Shown here one piece after another: positions 1-11,494 of a stretch of 64,000 nucleotides of DNA (within the stretch, counting starts at the first letter, position 1; the number at the start of each line of letters is the position of its first letter). Location of the stretch: positions 124,001 to 188,000 of the forward strand of contig JAFKAC010000003.1 of NCBI GenBank assembly GCA_025766275.1. Reading direction: 5' to 3'. The notes under the pieces are model-generated. The model had not been told where the DNA came from and did no database searches. It saw only the letters and a list, made by a program, of their open reading frames with translations. The translations under genes and the position numbers were made by a program. This DNA is from Lactarius indigo (Eukaryota > Basidiomycota > Agaricomycetes > Russulales > Russulaceae).

Positions 1-2069
1 CTTGTGCCAATAATCTCTGCTCCCAACTCACTAGCGTACCATGCCTTTCGGCTCCCCCACTCAGATGAGGAACACCCACCTCTGAATACCACATACTATT
101 TCAACCAGTACATCGATCATAACGACCCCACGATGGGCACCTTCAAGCAGCGCTACTGGGTGTCGTGGGAGTTCTACGAACCCGGTGCGCAGCAAATGAA
201 AAGTCTACCATACTCACCTAATTTCCCCTGTTCTCTACTCTTAGGTGGTCCTATGATTTTCTTTACTCCAGGAGAGGCCAATGCTCAAGGTGTGTCTGGT
301 GTGGTTTCCCCGGTGAACTTAGAGGCTTACTTGTCCAGGGTACACGGGCTACCTTACGAATCGCACCATTAATGGCCAGATTGCGAAGCAGCAAAATGGC
401 GCAACCATCGTGATCGAGCATAGGTTTTATGGTCTATCCAATCCATACCCGGATTTGAGTGTCGCAAGCTTAAAGTACCTCACCATCGACCAAGCAATAA
501 ACGACCTTGTATTCTTCGCGAAGAATGTGACTCTGCCATTCCCTGGTGGCGACAAGGTTTCACCTATGTATGCCCCATGGGTACTAGTTGGTGGTAGTTA
601 TTCCGGTACGCTTGCGGTCGCAGTTGTGTATTTGGTCGCTAACATGTTACCTCAGGTGCTCTGACAGCATTCACCCTTCACCAGTACGTTACCAGTAATA
701 ATTCTCATCTCTCGAGGATCCGACCCGTTCATAACAGGCACCCCGATGTGTTCTGGGCCGGTTATGCATCTTCTGCTGTCGTTCAGAGTATAGTGTATGA
801 CTCACGGCATATGGCCATGCTCAGGGCACTAACTTATGATTCACAGCGATTTTTGGCAGTATTTCGAGCCGGTGCGACAGTATATGCCCCAAAATTGTTC
901 GAATGACGTCCAGAGAGTAATCGCGCACTGGGATGAGATCATCGATAGTGGGAACGAAACTGCGTTGAACGAGCTCAAGACGTCATTCGGGATGGGTGAG
1001 GTTGTTCACGTAGACGATGTGGTCAACGAACGTACGTCATTCTCTTGGATTGTGACCACATTTAATTTTGGGCAGTGAGTTTCCCGCTCTCATTATGGCA
1101 ACTCCTCAGCCCGTCATCTGGTGGGGGCAGGTTCTATGATTTCTGCGACGCACTTGAGGTTAACAATGGAATACCTGCACCCGAGCGTGGTTGGGGTCTC
1201 GGACATGCGCTCACTGCATGGGCAAATTACAGTAAAGAACTGTTGTCAACCAGTGAGTGAGTTCAATGAGGGAGTAGTTGTGTACTCATGGCACGTTATA
1301 GCCTGTGAAGGACAAAATATCGAGTAGGCACACCTACTCTACCAATGCATCCAGACAAGCACCCAGATCACTGACTGAGTAACAGCGATTGCCTGAGTAC
1401 ATACAATACAAGCCAATCGTATTGGACTAGTACCGCCGTAGACAACGCCGATCGCTCGTGGTTTTGGACCGTGTAAGTTCCTCAACTCCAGTGTCTATGA
1501 CTACATGACGGGTCCTGCACAAAGCTGTACCGAAATGGGATTCTTCCAAGTATCTGCTCCACAAGGGAAACCGACGCTATTGTCGCATCTAATCGATGTC
1601 ACATATAACGAAGTCAGTGCCTTGGGCTGAAGATTTACCAGACGAGCACGGTGATTGAGCGTCGAGCATCTTTGCAGAGACAATGCCAACAAATGTTCCC
1701 CGAAGCATTCCCTCGCCCTCCAGTACCGAATGTCGACGCGACAAACAAAGCCTATGGTGGATACTACCTCCGAGCGGAGAGGCTGTTTACTGCAACTGGC
1801 CTCCGTGCGTTTTATATTGTCTTCCTCCCCTTCACCTTATGGTCTGACTCTGGGGGCGTACTTCAGGTGACCCATGGCGAGATGCGACGGTATCCAGTGA
1901 CGACGTTCACATCAAGAGCACACCAGAGCAACCGATTGTCGAGAGTGATGGATTCCATGTTTCAGATTTGTCGACTGCAAATGGCCGTGTGGACCCGACA
2001 GTTTTGAATGTGCAGACGCAAGCATTGAGGTACATGAAGAGGTGGTTGAGGGACTGGAAGGACACCTAG
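1..2069 (+). CDS. Serine peptidase family S28 (prolyl-carboxypeptidase type), 5' partial
   Basis: Secreted serine exopeptidase of family S28, which cleaves after proline or removes short peptides, normally outside the cell or in acidic vesicles. The nucleophile motif GGSYSG is split by an intron near 605-655. The Asp motif GLRDPW is rebuilt across an intron at 1805-1866, and the His motif DGFHVSDL follows. Further introns fit GT-AG at 185-244, 290-338, about 1032-1075 and 1613-1677. The stop is TAG at 2067-2069. The start and any signal peptide lie off the left edge. One oddity: after RSWFW the frame meets TAA at 1474-1476. Either a 19-nt micro-intron or a small deletion would reconnect it to VYDYMTGP. 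The splice near 800-850 is also unclear. The family call is firm; the exact exon model is not. Confidence 0.88.
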
Positions 2070-2949
2070 CTATACTAGCACCAACCAAAGAATCTGAGCC
2101 GGATTTCGAAGCCTTAAATACAGTAAAGACGACCGTAGCTACTGCTATAGCGTAACTGAGATATACAAGTATCCCGATGCGTCCCTGTGAGGCCAGTAAG
2201 GAAGAGCTGCAAAGGGCGAAGGATTCACTGAGGAAATTATGATGATATCGCGTGTCAAACATAGTTAGCACAAGCCAAATGGTACCATGCGGCCTTCGAC
2301 AAGTGACCTTACCGCTGATGAGGGCATAGGGGATTGAGGGCGGAAGCCGCCGGAGCACGTGAGAGCGAGGAGGTATAGATACTCAATATACTCAATAGGA
2401 CGCTGAGATACGCTGAGACTGCTTCGGACTGGACTTGTCGGCGGCAACGAGTTGCACCTGAGTGTGAACGCAGAGAATCCCAGGTCGACACTGGCACACC
2501 CAACTCGAGATGACAATAATATCCATGCTCTAATTCAGTGAGGCACATCAGCCGACTCCAACTTCAAGTTGTCCCCCCCCTACCACCACCTATTACCACC
2601 ACCACTGCCAGCGCCATCGCTAGCCCGAGTGTAGGTGCAAGTCACCGTGGGCTTCGACTCAGACCAACACGGGGAGCAAAGCTGTGACTTTCAGAGACGA
2701 GATGGATACAGTATGATCTTGGTGGTGCTGCCTACTAGACGCTGAAGTATGGCTTGCAAAATCTAGTTCTTGCGAGCTGTAACACATAGGCCATGAAGCG
2801 CTAGGCTCTTACCTTATAAACTTTCCTCACCCAAAGAATATCTCGACTTGACAATAGCCAGTCAGCCTGTGCACGGTGTGGTCTCGACTGAAGTCGTAGC
2901 GTCTGATAAACAAATAACTTGACCATTTCCTACATTATTCATTGGGAAG
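2070..2949. other. Intergenic, no gene seen
   Basis: Spacer between the S28 gene and the peptidase array. Short open frames exist on both strands but none shows a motif or a spliceable extension. A run of eight C lies near 2573, followed by CCACC-rich sequence. Confidence 0.5.
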
Positions 2950-3549
2950 CTATGTCTGAAGTTATACGCGATGCAATGCGCACCATGTTACTGGGTAAGG
3001 CTCGACCTGTGACGGGTGCTACTCCAAGTCCCGTACACCCCCTGAGGACCAAGCTGAGAATGTTTTCACCTATGGGAGAGCTCAGAGAATACTGAGAAAA
3101 TTGCTGGATATCTTTGGTGGAACGGTACAGAACCAAGTTCAATAGGATTGAAGCAGGAGATTCTTTGCCACCTCCTGCTCGGGTTCGGTGACCGCACGGC
3201 GCTGAATTGTTCGGACTTCCCACTTTGTCAAAAAAGATTCGCTCAATGTGGAGGACTACCGAGGATATTCCGATAGGGGGGTTAGGCCAGCTTTCGTCGA
3301 TCGGGTGGTGTCACGGGCAGACGCGATGCATAGAAGCGCAAGAGGAGCAACCCGTAACCCTGACTTAGCAATTTACGAGCGCTAGTACTGTACTTCAGGT
3401 AGGGTGCAGTCACCTTATCATAGAACGCGAGTGGTCATTACACCCAGTTTACTTGTGTAAGAGAAAGAAGGCTAAAAACTTTATAGACGATCGGATACGA
3501 CGGTTATCGAAAGGAATGAATAAGATAGTAAAGAGCGAGGGGTATATAG
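2950..3549. repeat. 3'-flank repeat of aspartic peptidase copy 1
   Basis: Non-coding flank downstream of the copy 1 stop. It recurs at about 7040-7641, 15600-16159, 18590-18939 and, without an adjoining gene, 20950-21240. Shared landmarks are the gagagctcA-AATA-TGAG block, the 'cttcccac' segment and the 'gtggtcattacaccca' segment just before each stop. It marks the left end of each duplicated unit except that of copy 3. Confidence 0.75.
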
Positions 3550-5126
3550 TTACGCAAGAGACGCGAAGCCAACACGGTTATTACCGAGATCGAACGCCGT
3601 ATATACATTTTGCAGGAACACGTCGCCGACGATCCAGAATCCTGCCATAGTTGAGACGAATTAATAGTGAAAACGAAGGGTGGTGCTCACCGAGACCGTC
3701 AGATGCGCCAAAGCCACCAATGCAAGTGCTCGAGCCGGAAGATTCGGGACCAAGATTGAAGGTCGAAGCGCTAATCTTGAATGTTTTTCCAGAGAATGTA
3801 ATGGAGACAGGAGTGTTAAAGCTGCAAGGAACTGGCCAAACGTAGATCAGCCGACCTATCAGTGAGACAACTCTGTCATAAACGTACTTGTCCAGGTCCC
3901 AGAGCCAATGTCTTTCGAGCCAGGGATTTGGGCATAGATGGCCTTTACACTCTGGGTGTCACCAACGACTTGGGTGGTGCCGGTGTCAATGATGGCGCCC
4001 TGTTTACTGATAACAGTCTTCCCGTTGACAGAAATACCGTCGAACGACCCTTGCCAGTAGCCCTACAATACAATTGTCAACACTGAACCGGAAGGCAGTC
4101 CTCGTGTATCTTTACCTGTGTGGTGACAGGCATGTAAGTGAAAGCGCCTGTGAAAGTGATTTTGGTTCGTCCCGCCAATATAGAGCTCAGAACCTGACTC
4201 GGCAAAGTAGAAACTGAAGACTGAAGTAGAAATCTGGCCTTGCGATACAAGGCTCTGGAACACAGGACTGGCCCCGTAATCTGACAAGGGACTCGTATCC
4301 CATGCCGAGAAGGCCGTCCGCAGGGAATTGGATCCGACTGGAATCCACTCGAGTAGGTCGTGGCCGCGCCGAGTCTCTGCCGAGTAGCCTGGAGGAGGTC
4401 CGTCAGTCACTAGATAATACCTTCCGTGCGATGAAGTGCCAACCTTGAAGCCGGCGAGGGTAACCAGTGTCCGTGTACTGCTCACCGCTGACGGTGGATC
4501 CGTCGCCATACTGGAGCTCAAACGTTTGCCCGACGTCACTTGACGCAGGAGCTCGACAAGGGGTCGTACAACGTGTGACCGGAGCAAGTCTAGTCACAGT
4601 CCGAGCCAGGAAGGAACAAGTCACTGCTTCCCGTGTCAAAGTCCACTGTATGTCGTTCGGTTAATTTTGGCCATAGTTATTTGCCATTGTCGAAACAGCA
4701 ACCCACCAGTGTATGTCACTGCGGGAGAACCGACAGTGATGGAACCATACCAGAGCTCGGCATTGTCATCGGTGAGTGGGTCACCTTTGCCTCGCTTGAT
4801 TGAGCGCTTCAGCTGAGGCGCGGAGGGATGAGCTGCGCCAGTGTTCCTCTCGAACTGCCTCAAAGCCGCGCTGGATTTTACTGCAAAAGATCCCGTTGTC
4901 AGAAGGGTCGCAGAGGCTCTATTAAGAAAGGGTGAAATACTGACGCGAGAGTACGCTGTCTGCCAGCCTGAAGCTTCGCGATATCAACGACACCTTCAGC
5001 ATTGCGGAATCCCGAACGCTTCGCTATTGGGATGGAGACCCCAATGCGGGAGCGTTCCTCGCGAACGGGGCCTGCAGAGACGAGGAAGGGGAGTGCTGCG
5101 AGAACGAGAGCGGGCGAGAAGTACAT
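3550..5126 (-). pseudogene. A1 aspartic peptidase copy 1 (disrupted)
   Basis: Polyporopepsin-like secreted aspartic endopeptidase, nearly the same sequence as copy 3. It starts MYFSPALVLAALPFLVSAG (signal peptide) and ends [11 protein letters not shown]. Exon order matches the other copies: signal and propeptide, FERNTGAAHPSA, WYGSITVGSP, first Asp exon, QYGDGS flap, ELYIGGTNQ, C-terminal GDVFLQN. Against copy 3 it has one extra base at the equivalents of AFERN, the exon after DCDST, VTLAG and GFKVG. A substitution also changes Ser to TAG at 4590-4592, inside the Cys loop after the first active-site Asp. Some indels may be assembly errors, but the TAG is a substitution. Probably non-functional. 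Confidence 0.8.
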
Positions 5127-7040
5127 CGCTGCAAACAGTGACTTGGCTTAGGGACGTGGACTCAAAGAGGCTGAGACAACTGAGGATGAAGGCTACACAA
5201 GACCCCCATTTTATACACATGAGGGTGCATAGGGATTATACCTCCGAGTTCAGATTCGTAGGCTACGAACGCTAGTAGCGTGGCGTGGAGCCAGGGAGAA
5301 CGCGACATCTACTGTACCACATGCTCTTCCCGGAAGAATACAGCCCCAACGCCCAACCTCATCAGATAACACGCTGTAGCGTGTGGTGAACTCGACGAAT
5401 CCATATGTTCAAGAATCAGCGGGGTCGCCAAGGAAGATGCGGTCATTGATTGTTACAACCCCGGCAACCGAGCTAGAGCAACTTGATCCACCACTTATGG
5501 AAAGGCTAGAGCAAGGGATGATCGAAGAACAACAGGAGATATAATGCGCCATTCTGTAGTCACACGGCATGTGTTGCACTCTTCTGCGAGCGAAGGACTG
5601 ATAAACGAGACTGCACAGTAGAAGCACGCACTTCTTGATCAAAATCAGTGCTGGAGTTCAGTAGTGGCTGAAGAGGGGATATAATTTTGGAGTGGGCCAT
5701 GTGCACATTCGGATGTGACGAACCGGACGCATGTGCAGCAGGGGGAATCTGGTAGCTTTGCGACATCTTTCTCGTAGTTACAGCGTCTGTTCCTCCTGTC
5801 AATCAGGCCAGCGAAGCCCAGAAAATCAACCCATAATGGGGAAGTCTCTCGGTGGTACTATTTTTAGAACGAAGTTGGACAGCGTGGGTGTTGTGAGCTG
5901 AGAGGAACGGAGAAACGCACATAGCCTTCGATCTGCTTGGAACCTCAACATGGTGACCCCAGCGAGATTCTGGACGAGAAGGCATCACTCTCCCGGCGTG
6001 GGATTGGGCATGACAGTCATCTTCGGGATTTCTGCACCTCCGAGTCCGTCAATTGCATATTTGACAGCGCTTCTGTGGCTGGAATCCCTCGTGGACCGCC
6101 ATTGCCAAGTTATCGGAACTTGAAGATATGAGATTTGTCGTATTGATGCACTGTGTCCGAGTCGAGTCAGCGCTGAAATGCTTGCAAAAAGGTTTACAGG
6201 TGACATGGTACGTCCGTAGGTGTTAGGAAAGTAGTGAACTGAGCACGCTCCAGGTCCGAGTCCGAGTTTTGACCACAACATGCGAAAAAAGATAGGAAAC
6301 CACCCCCCTTAGGAGGTGTGGGGTAACTGTAGTGAAAAGCAATACAGACGGTCGTGGTAGAGTGGCTTTTCTTTGTTCGTTATGTCTGATGATAAGTCCA
6401 TTAAGGGAGCGAGGGGAGCGTGGGAATGGAGTTGAAAAAAAGGCGGATAAAGGGGATACAGAGGCTGTCGGTACTATTATCTGCCAGTGATACGTTTCTC
6501 TACATTCCTTCTTTTCCGCACTTATATAAAAAATACTCCACTCACACGAGGAACTCCATAAGACACCGATCAAGCCTAGACGATCTAGTACTAGTTACTA
6601 CTGAAGGTCACGGTGTGGCCCCTTAGACCCCATATAGACGACCACCAGAACGCAACGTCATGGTATTTTAGACAGCGCTTCGTTCTTGGAAATAAGACTT
6701 TACTTGTTTGTTTACTGGGCACTGGTGCTGAATTGCATCGGCTCTATCTTAGACTACTGAAGTCGACAATGGTGTAGTCATGATTTTGACGCTACCTACT
6801 TACCATAGTATTTAGTTTACAAATTCCAAATCTTGCGACTCGGAGTTATACCGTAGCTACAGTACAGTAGCAACCATCATGAGATCCGACTGTTACGTTA
6901 TAAGCTTCCATTACTGAGATAGCTTGCCCATATGACCATATGGCCGATCAGGCCTTTGACGCCGTGCGCGACGTGATCAGCTGGAATTTGCAATCTCGTG
7001 CCATTGGCGAAATCATGGTATCGTAGAATCAGGTGACTTG
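5127..7040. repeat. Intergenic spacer, duplicated at 13051-15600
   Basis: Spacer between copies 1 and 2. It aligns by eye, block by block, with the spacer between copies 3 and 4: 5290-5650 with 13200-13560, 5800-6000 with 13660-13900, 6230-6600 with 14030-14400, and 6640-7040 with 15160-15550. It lacks the retroelement present in the second spacer. No full gene is evident. The minus-strand segment 5290-5480 looks protein-like (see findings). Confidence 0.75.
5209..5215 (-). promoter_or_regulatory. TATA box of peptidase copy 1
   Basis: TATAAAA on the minus strand, about 83 bp upstream of the ATG. Copies 3, 4 and 5 have an A/T-rich box at the matching place. Confidence 0.6.
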
Positions 7041-7641
7041 ACTACATTTACCCATCGCGACCTATGTCCGAAATTCCACGGGACGTGATGCAAGTGTACA
7101 TCATGTTGTTGGGTAGACTTGAGGTCTTGTACACTCCCTCTGATCATGTGAGACGGTTTTCTTCCCTGGGAGAGCTCAATGAATATTGGGACAATTGCCG
7201 GAGATCTTCGTCGAGTTGATACAGAACCGACTTCAAAGGCAGAATCCTCGCTGTCTTCGAAGTTCCACCCAGGCTCGGTGCAGTGGCTGCACGGCGCTAG
7301 ATTCAGTGTCTGGGCTTCCCACAGCAAAAATGACAAAGTTTGGTGAAGGACTACCGGGTATGTTCCGATGAAACTAGGCCAGGTCTTGTCAAATTCTTGG
7401 GGCGTTGTGGCAGACGAGATGCGTAGATGCGTAATGTGGGATAGGAAGTAACCACTTAGCGGTTTACGAGGACTGTACTTCAGTAATGTACAGTCACGTT
7501 GACGTAGAAAGCACGTAATCATTATACCCAGTTTCCTGTGTGATAAAGTACTCTATAGACACTCGTGTACTTTGAAGGTTATCTTTAAAATTATCGCATG
7601 GAATGAAGTGTGATGGTAATGAACGCCGAGTGATAACACAG
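7040..7641. repeat. 3'-flank repeat of peptidase copy 2
   Basis: Same downstream flank as at 2950-3549, including the 'gagctcaatgaatattg' and 'gggcttcccaca' segments. Nearest match is 15600-16159, downstream of copy 4. Confidence 0.75.
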
Positions 7642-9200
7642 TCACGAAAGAGACGCGAAGCCAACACGGCTGTTGCCGAGGTCGAAGGTAGTGTATACAT
7701 TTCGCAGAAACACGTCGCCGATAACCCAGAATCCTGCCATCCTTCCGTGAGACGGCTCTGGTAGCGAAAAAACAGAGGGTTCTCACCAAAACTATCTGAC
7801 GCGAAGATGCCGCCGACGCAAGCAGTCGAGTCGGAATATTCGGGACCAAGTCTGAAAGTCGAGGGACTCATCTCGAACACTGTCCCGGAGAATGTAATGG
7901 AGACAGAAGTGTTGAAGTCGCAAGGAACTGGCCAGATGTCGATCAGTCGATCTATCAGCGAGACAACTGTCATGAACGTACCAGTCCAGGTCCCGGAGCC
8001 AGCGTCTTTTGAGCCAGGGATCTGCTTATAGATGGCCCGCACACTCCGGGTGTCACCAATAATTTGGGTGGTGCCAGTGTCAATGATGGCAGTCTTGCCA
8101 CTGACAATAGTCGCCCCATTGACAGAAATTTTGTCGAATGAACCTTCCCAGTAAGCCTGCAATATATTATTGTTAATACTGAACCGAAGGTATCATCATG
8201 CGTCCCTACCTTCGTGGTGACAGGCATGTAAGTGAATGGGCCCTTGTAATGGTTTTGGTTCGTCCCGCCAATGTAGAGCTCAGAATCTGACTCAGCTAAG
8301 TAGAAACTGAACACTTGAGTGGGAACCTGGCCTTGAGACACAAGAGTTTGGAACAAGGGGCTGGCCTTGAGATTCGATATGGTTTCGTATGCCATTCCAA
8401 GAAGGCCATCCGCAGGGAATTGATCTGACTGGAACGAGGTGGAGTAGGTCGTAGCCGCACCGAGTCTCTGCTGAGTGGCCTAGAAGAGATCCGTCAATCA
8501 CCAGAGGATTCATTCCATGAGATAAGAGCCGACCTTGTGACCAGCGATGGTAACGGTGTCTGTGTATTGCTCGCCGCTGACGGTGACAGTGGAATCGCTG
8601 CCGAACAAAAGTTTGAACTTCTTCTTAACATCGCTCGATGTAGAGCTCGAAGACGGATTTTACAGCGTGTGCCCGGAGCAAGTCGAGCCACAATTCGAGG
8701 CAGGAAGGAACAGGTCGCTGCTACCCGTGTCAAAGTCCACTGCACGCTACTCAGTTAATACGAGTCACTTGCCAGTTCCAAAACGGTGACCTACCAGTGT
8801 AGTTCACTCCAGGAGTACCGACAGTGATTGAACCATACCAGAGCTCGGTATCGTAAGCGGTGAGGTGGTCACCGTTGTCTCGCTTGATTGAACGCTTTAG
8901 CTGGGCCGCGGAGGGGTGAGCTGCGCCGGTGTTCCTCTCGAACGCCTCGAAACCGCAATGTATTTTCCTGAAAATGGTCTCATCGTCAGACGAGTCTCGA
9001 ACGTCCCATAAAAATACGAACATGACAGTACGTCGTATGCCGGCCTGAAGCTTCGCAGTGTCAACGACACCGTCAGGATTGCGGAATTTCGAACGCTTCA
9101 CTATGGGAATGGAGATGCCATTGTGGGAGCGTTCCTCGAATGGGGCTGCCGCAGCGAGGAATGGGAGGGCTGCAAGAACAAGAGTGAAGGAGAAGTACAT
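7642..9200 (-). pseudogene. A1 aspartic peptidase copy 2 (nonsense codon)
   Basis: Starts MYFSFTLVLAALPFLAAAAP (signal peptide) and ends GNSRVGFASLS, stop TGA at 7642-7644. The first active site VDFDTGSSD and the second, IIDTGTTQ, are kept. An in-frame TAA at 8660-8662 replaces the Tyr of the HTLYNP loop found in the other copies. The flap region reads LLFGSDST with extra residues instead of LQYGDGST, so the usual flap Tyr appears to be Phe. Intron 1 has a length divisible by three and no stop, so the frame also reads through it. Closest relatives in the array are copies 4 and 5 by upstream sequence. Likely inactive unless the TAA is a sequencing error. Confidence 0.75.
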
Positions 9201-11430
9201 CTCTGCGAGTAGAGACTTGGAGGACCCAGAGGAGTCTAATGATGTGGAGACGAAAATCCTCTATTTAACTATTTGTTACACGAATCCGTGCACTGCGGAC
9301 AGCGTTTGAAGCTTCAGCTTCGAAACTGCGGGCTACGAATACTAGCAACGAGGTGAAAGCCGCGGAGAACATGTTCACGACAAGAAGTTACTCACAGAAC
9401 TATCGCGGCCCCTTGGGGATCGTTCCGCCTCTGAGAATAGCACATTTGGCGTCCTTCCTGCGACCGGAACATCCTCACATTGCCGCCAGCGGTGCTAAGT
9501 TACTGGAACCCAAAAGGATGATGCTGTTACGTTGATACGAATGTACGACGGAATTGGTGTGATTCGTCCTGTTCGCGAGTGCAGGTAGACAGTTCTCAGA
9601 TGGTATGTAGCGAGCGTACAGGGTGAAGGGAGAGCCCGAGTTCGAGTCCAAGTTCGAGTTTTGGCCACAACAAGTCCCAAAAGAGCGGGAAAATAAACCC
9701 AATATGAACCTGCTTAGCTACATACAAAGGGTACGGGATCTGCGGTAGAAAACCCTTGGATAGATTTGATCTCCTGTTTCCTCAAACTGAAAGCAGCACG
9801 GGGATGATCATGGTCAGGGATACACTGGCAGGAACTCAGCCGGCCCGGGTCTCTGCCGGAGCTTTTGTCAGCTCGTTCCGGGCACCCGCCTGTCGCGACC
9901 TCGCCTCGGAATTCAGAAACGCAAACCCCTCATCGCGATCGAGAAGCACTTCGTGTTTCAGCCCAGCCTCTATGCAGTCCACCAGCTAATTGTTTTCTCG
10001 CCACTGTCAATTCTATACACAAGAGCTAGTACACTTCCCCAAGCACCGGTCACCTTCCCTTTCGGCGTCATACCAAACTTGAAACGAAAAGCAAGGCAAC
10101 GACTCCGAGTCAAAGAGAAGTACCACTGACCGGAGAATCGACCTTTCAATGGAAATACCCAATTTCGATACACGATAATTTGCATGAGCTAGCTCTCACA
10201 CGGAAAGAACGCAGAGGACACTGGAGAGTTGTGCTGGCTCCTCTGTACAATGCTGGTCAGAATATATACGACCTGGGACGGTCATGTTTCCCTGGTTCGA
10301 GTATTTCAACGGTCTTGAATTCACGATCTAGAGGTCTGCAAAGCGGTCTGGAGCAACTGCGCACAGATACAACGGACTCTCAGGCAGCCCAACAGCATTC
10401 TGCAAGGAGTCAAGGACATCGTGGATATAACGAACGTATTCAAAGTGGGCTTCCCATGGGGATTCCCGTTTCTTCGGCCGCTGCTGAGTGATGGTGCGGT
10501 CGTTGGTACAAGTGGTTTTCTGCTTCCTCTGTTACATCTACTGATTCTTCCCAACGATATGGAGACTTTATGGCAAACGAGTCTGGGTTACAGCACCTGT
10601 CATCGTTCTAGTTCTTGCTTACACAGGTACGATGATTATACTACTAATAACTTGTCCTTTACAGTGGTTGGTTGTGTTGCCCTCCAGTTTATCGTGTATG
10701 CGCGTCTGGGTAGTTTCCCTGTGGAAACATCGTGGATTACCGCATACTTCTCCCTTACGATGATCACGTGAATCATCAAACAGCCACGATTACACCATGA
10801 TTTTTCGAGCAGGAAACCTCTAAGGGGTGAGGATACGAGGATGCTCTGACCAATCAGTTTCGTCATCATCGAGAGCAGTGTACAGCTGGTATACATACCG
10901 GAACGAAAGGCGACACGGAGATTTATAACTTGTTTGACACTGGGAAATTTCTCGTGGGCTACCATATGTGACCTCTACCCCCAGGCATGCTCAGTAATTG
11001 TGTGTTAGGACGCTGCCCTACCCCAAAATTCTCCCAATCGCGTGTACCTACGCGTGTATAGCCTCTGCATCAATGCGTCTAAGTGTCATTGAGGCGTCCT
11101 CATTTAGCCCTCCCCCTTCCTCTCCGTCAGCAAAGTCATCTATCAACACTCGCTAGCCTTGTTAGTAACATTGCAGCCGGGCAAGCAATGCGGTGTTAGT
11201 TGGTCACGAGGAAGTTGGTAGTAGTGCTGTCGATCGATATAATGCCTATCGTCGAGCGCGTCTCACTGCAGTCTGCGTCGGCTCTTCCAACACGTTGATA
11301 AAGTAGAACCGACATAGAACGACAGTACCATCGTGCATTTCGGGATCCTTGGGTGTCACAGGGTGCGGCAGAACGAAAACCAGACGTTGAATTCAAGACA
11401 AGAGCAATCAATATTTAAACATCCGCGTTA
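9201..11430. other. Spacer between peptidase copies 2 and 3
   Basis: 9201-9720 resembles sequence upstream of copies 4 and 5. 9855-10088 is a dispersed element. About 10341-10771 on the plus strand is an open frame of about 140 codons with a protein-like, partly hydrophobic sequence (for example VDITNVFKVGFPWGFPFL) and no recognised family; it may be a gene relic. 10800-11430 shows nothing recognisable and does not match the 3'-flank repeat seen beside the other copies. Confidence 0.5.
9855..10088. repeat. Dispersed element, copy A
   Basis: About 235 bp similar to 61545-61805: shared 'gtcgcgacct', 'cgcctcgga', 'aaacgcaaacccctcatc', 'gcacttc' and 'caagagct' segments in the same order. The flanks (9776-9833 and 10112-10165) align with 18265-18372 in the unit of copy 4, where this element is absent. 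No terminal repeats could be defined. Confidence 0.6.
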
Positions 11431-11494
11431 CATCACACAAGGGGGTACCAGAAGAAACGAACATGATACTAGTAATGAACACGGGGTGATACAG

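Larger units (their letters stand above)
3480..9200. repeat. Tandem duplication block, first copy (peptidases 1+2)
   Basis: Gene-spacer-gene block matching 11430-17717. Stops are offset by 7945 bp (copies 1 and 3) and 8518 bp (2 and 4). The difference is largely explained by the 740-bp element and its target duplication in the second block. Confidence 0.72.

Noticed and set aside
4841..5275. Plus-strand 144-codon frame
   Set aside because: Antisense of the N-terminal exons of peptidase copy 1.
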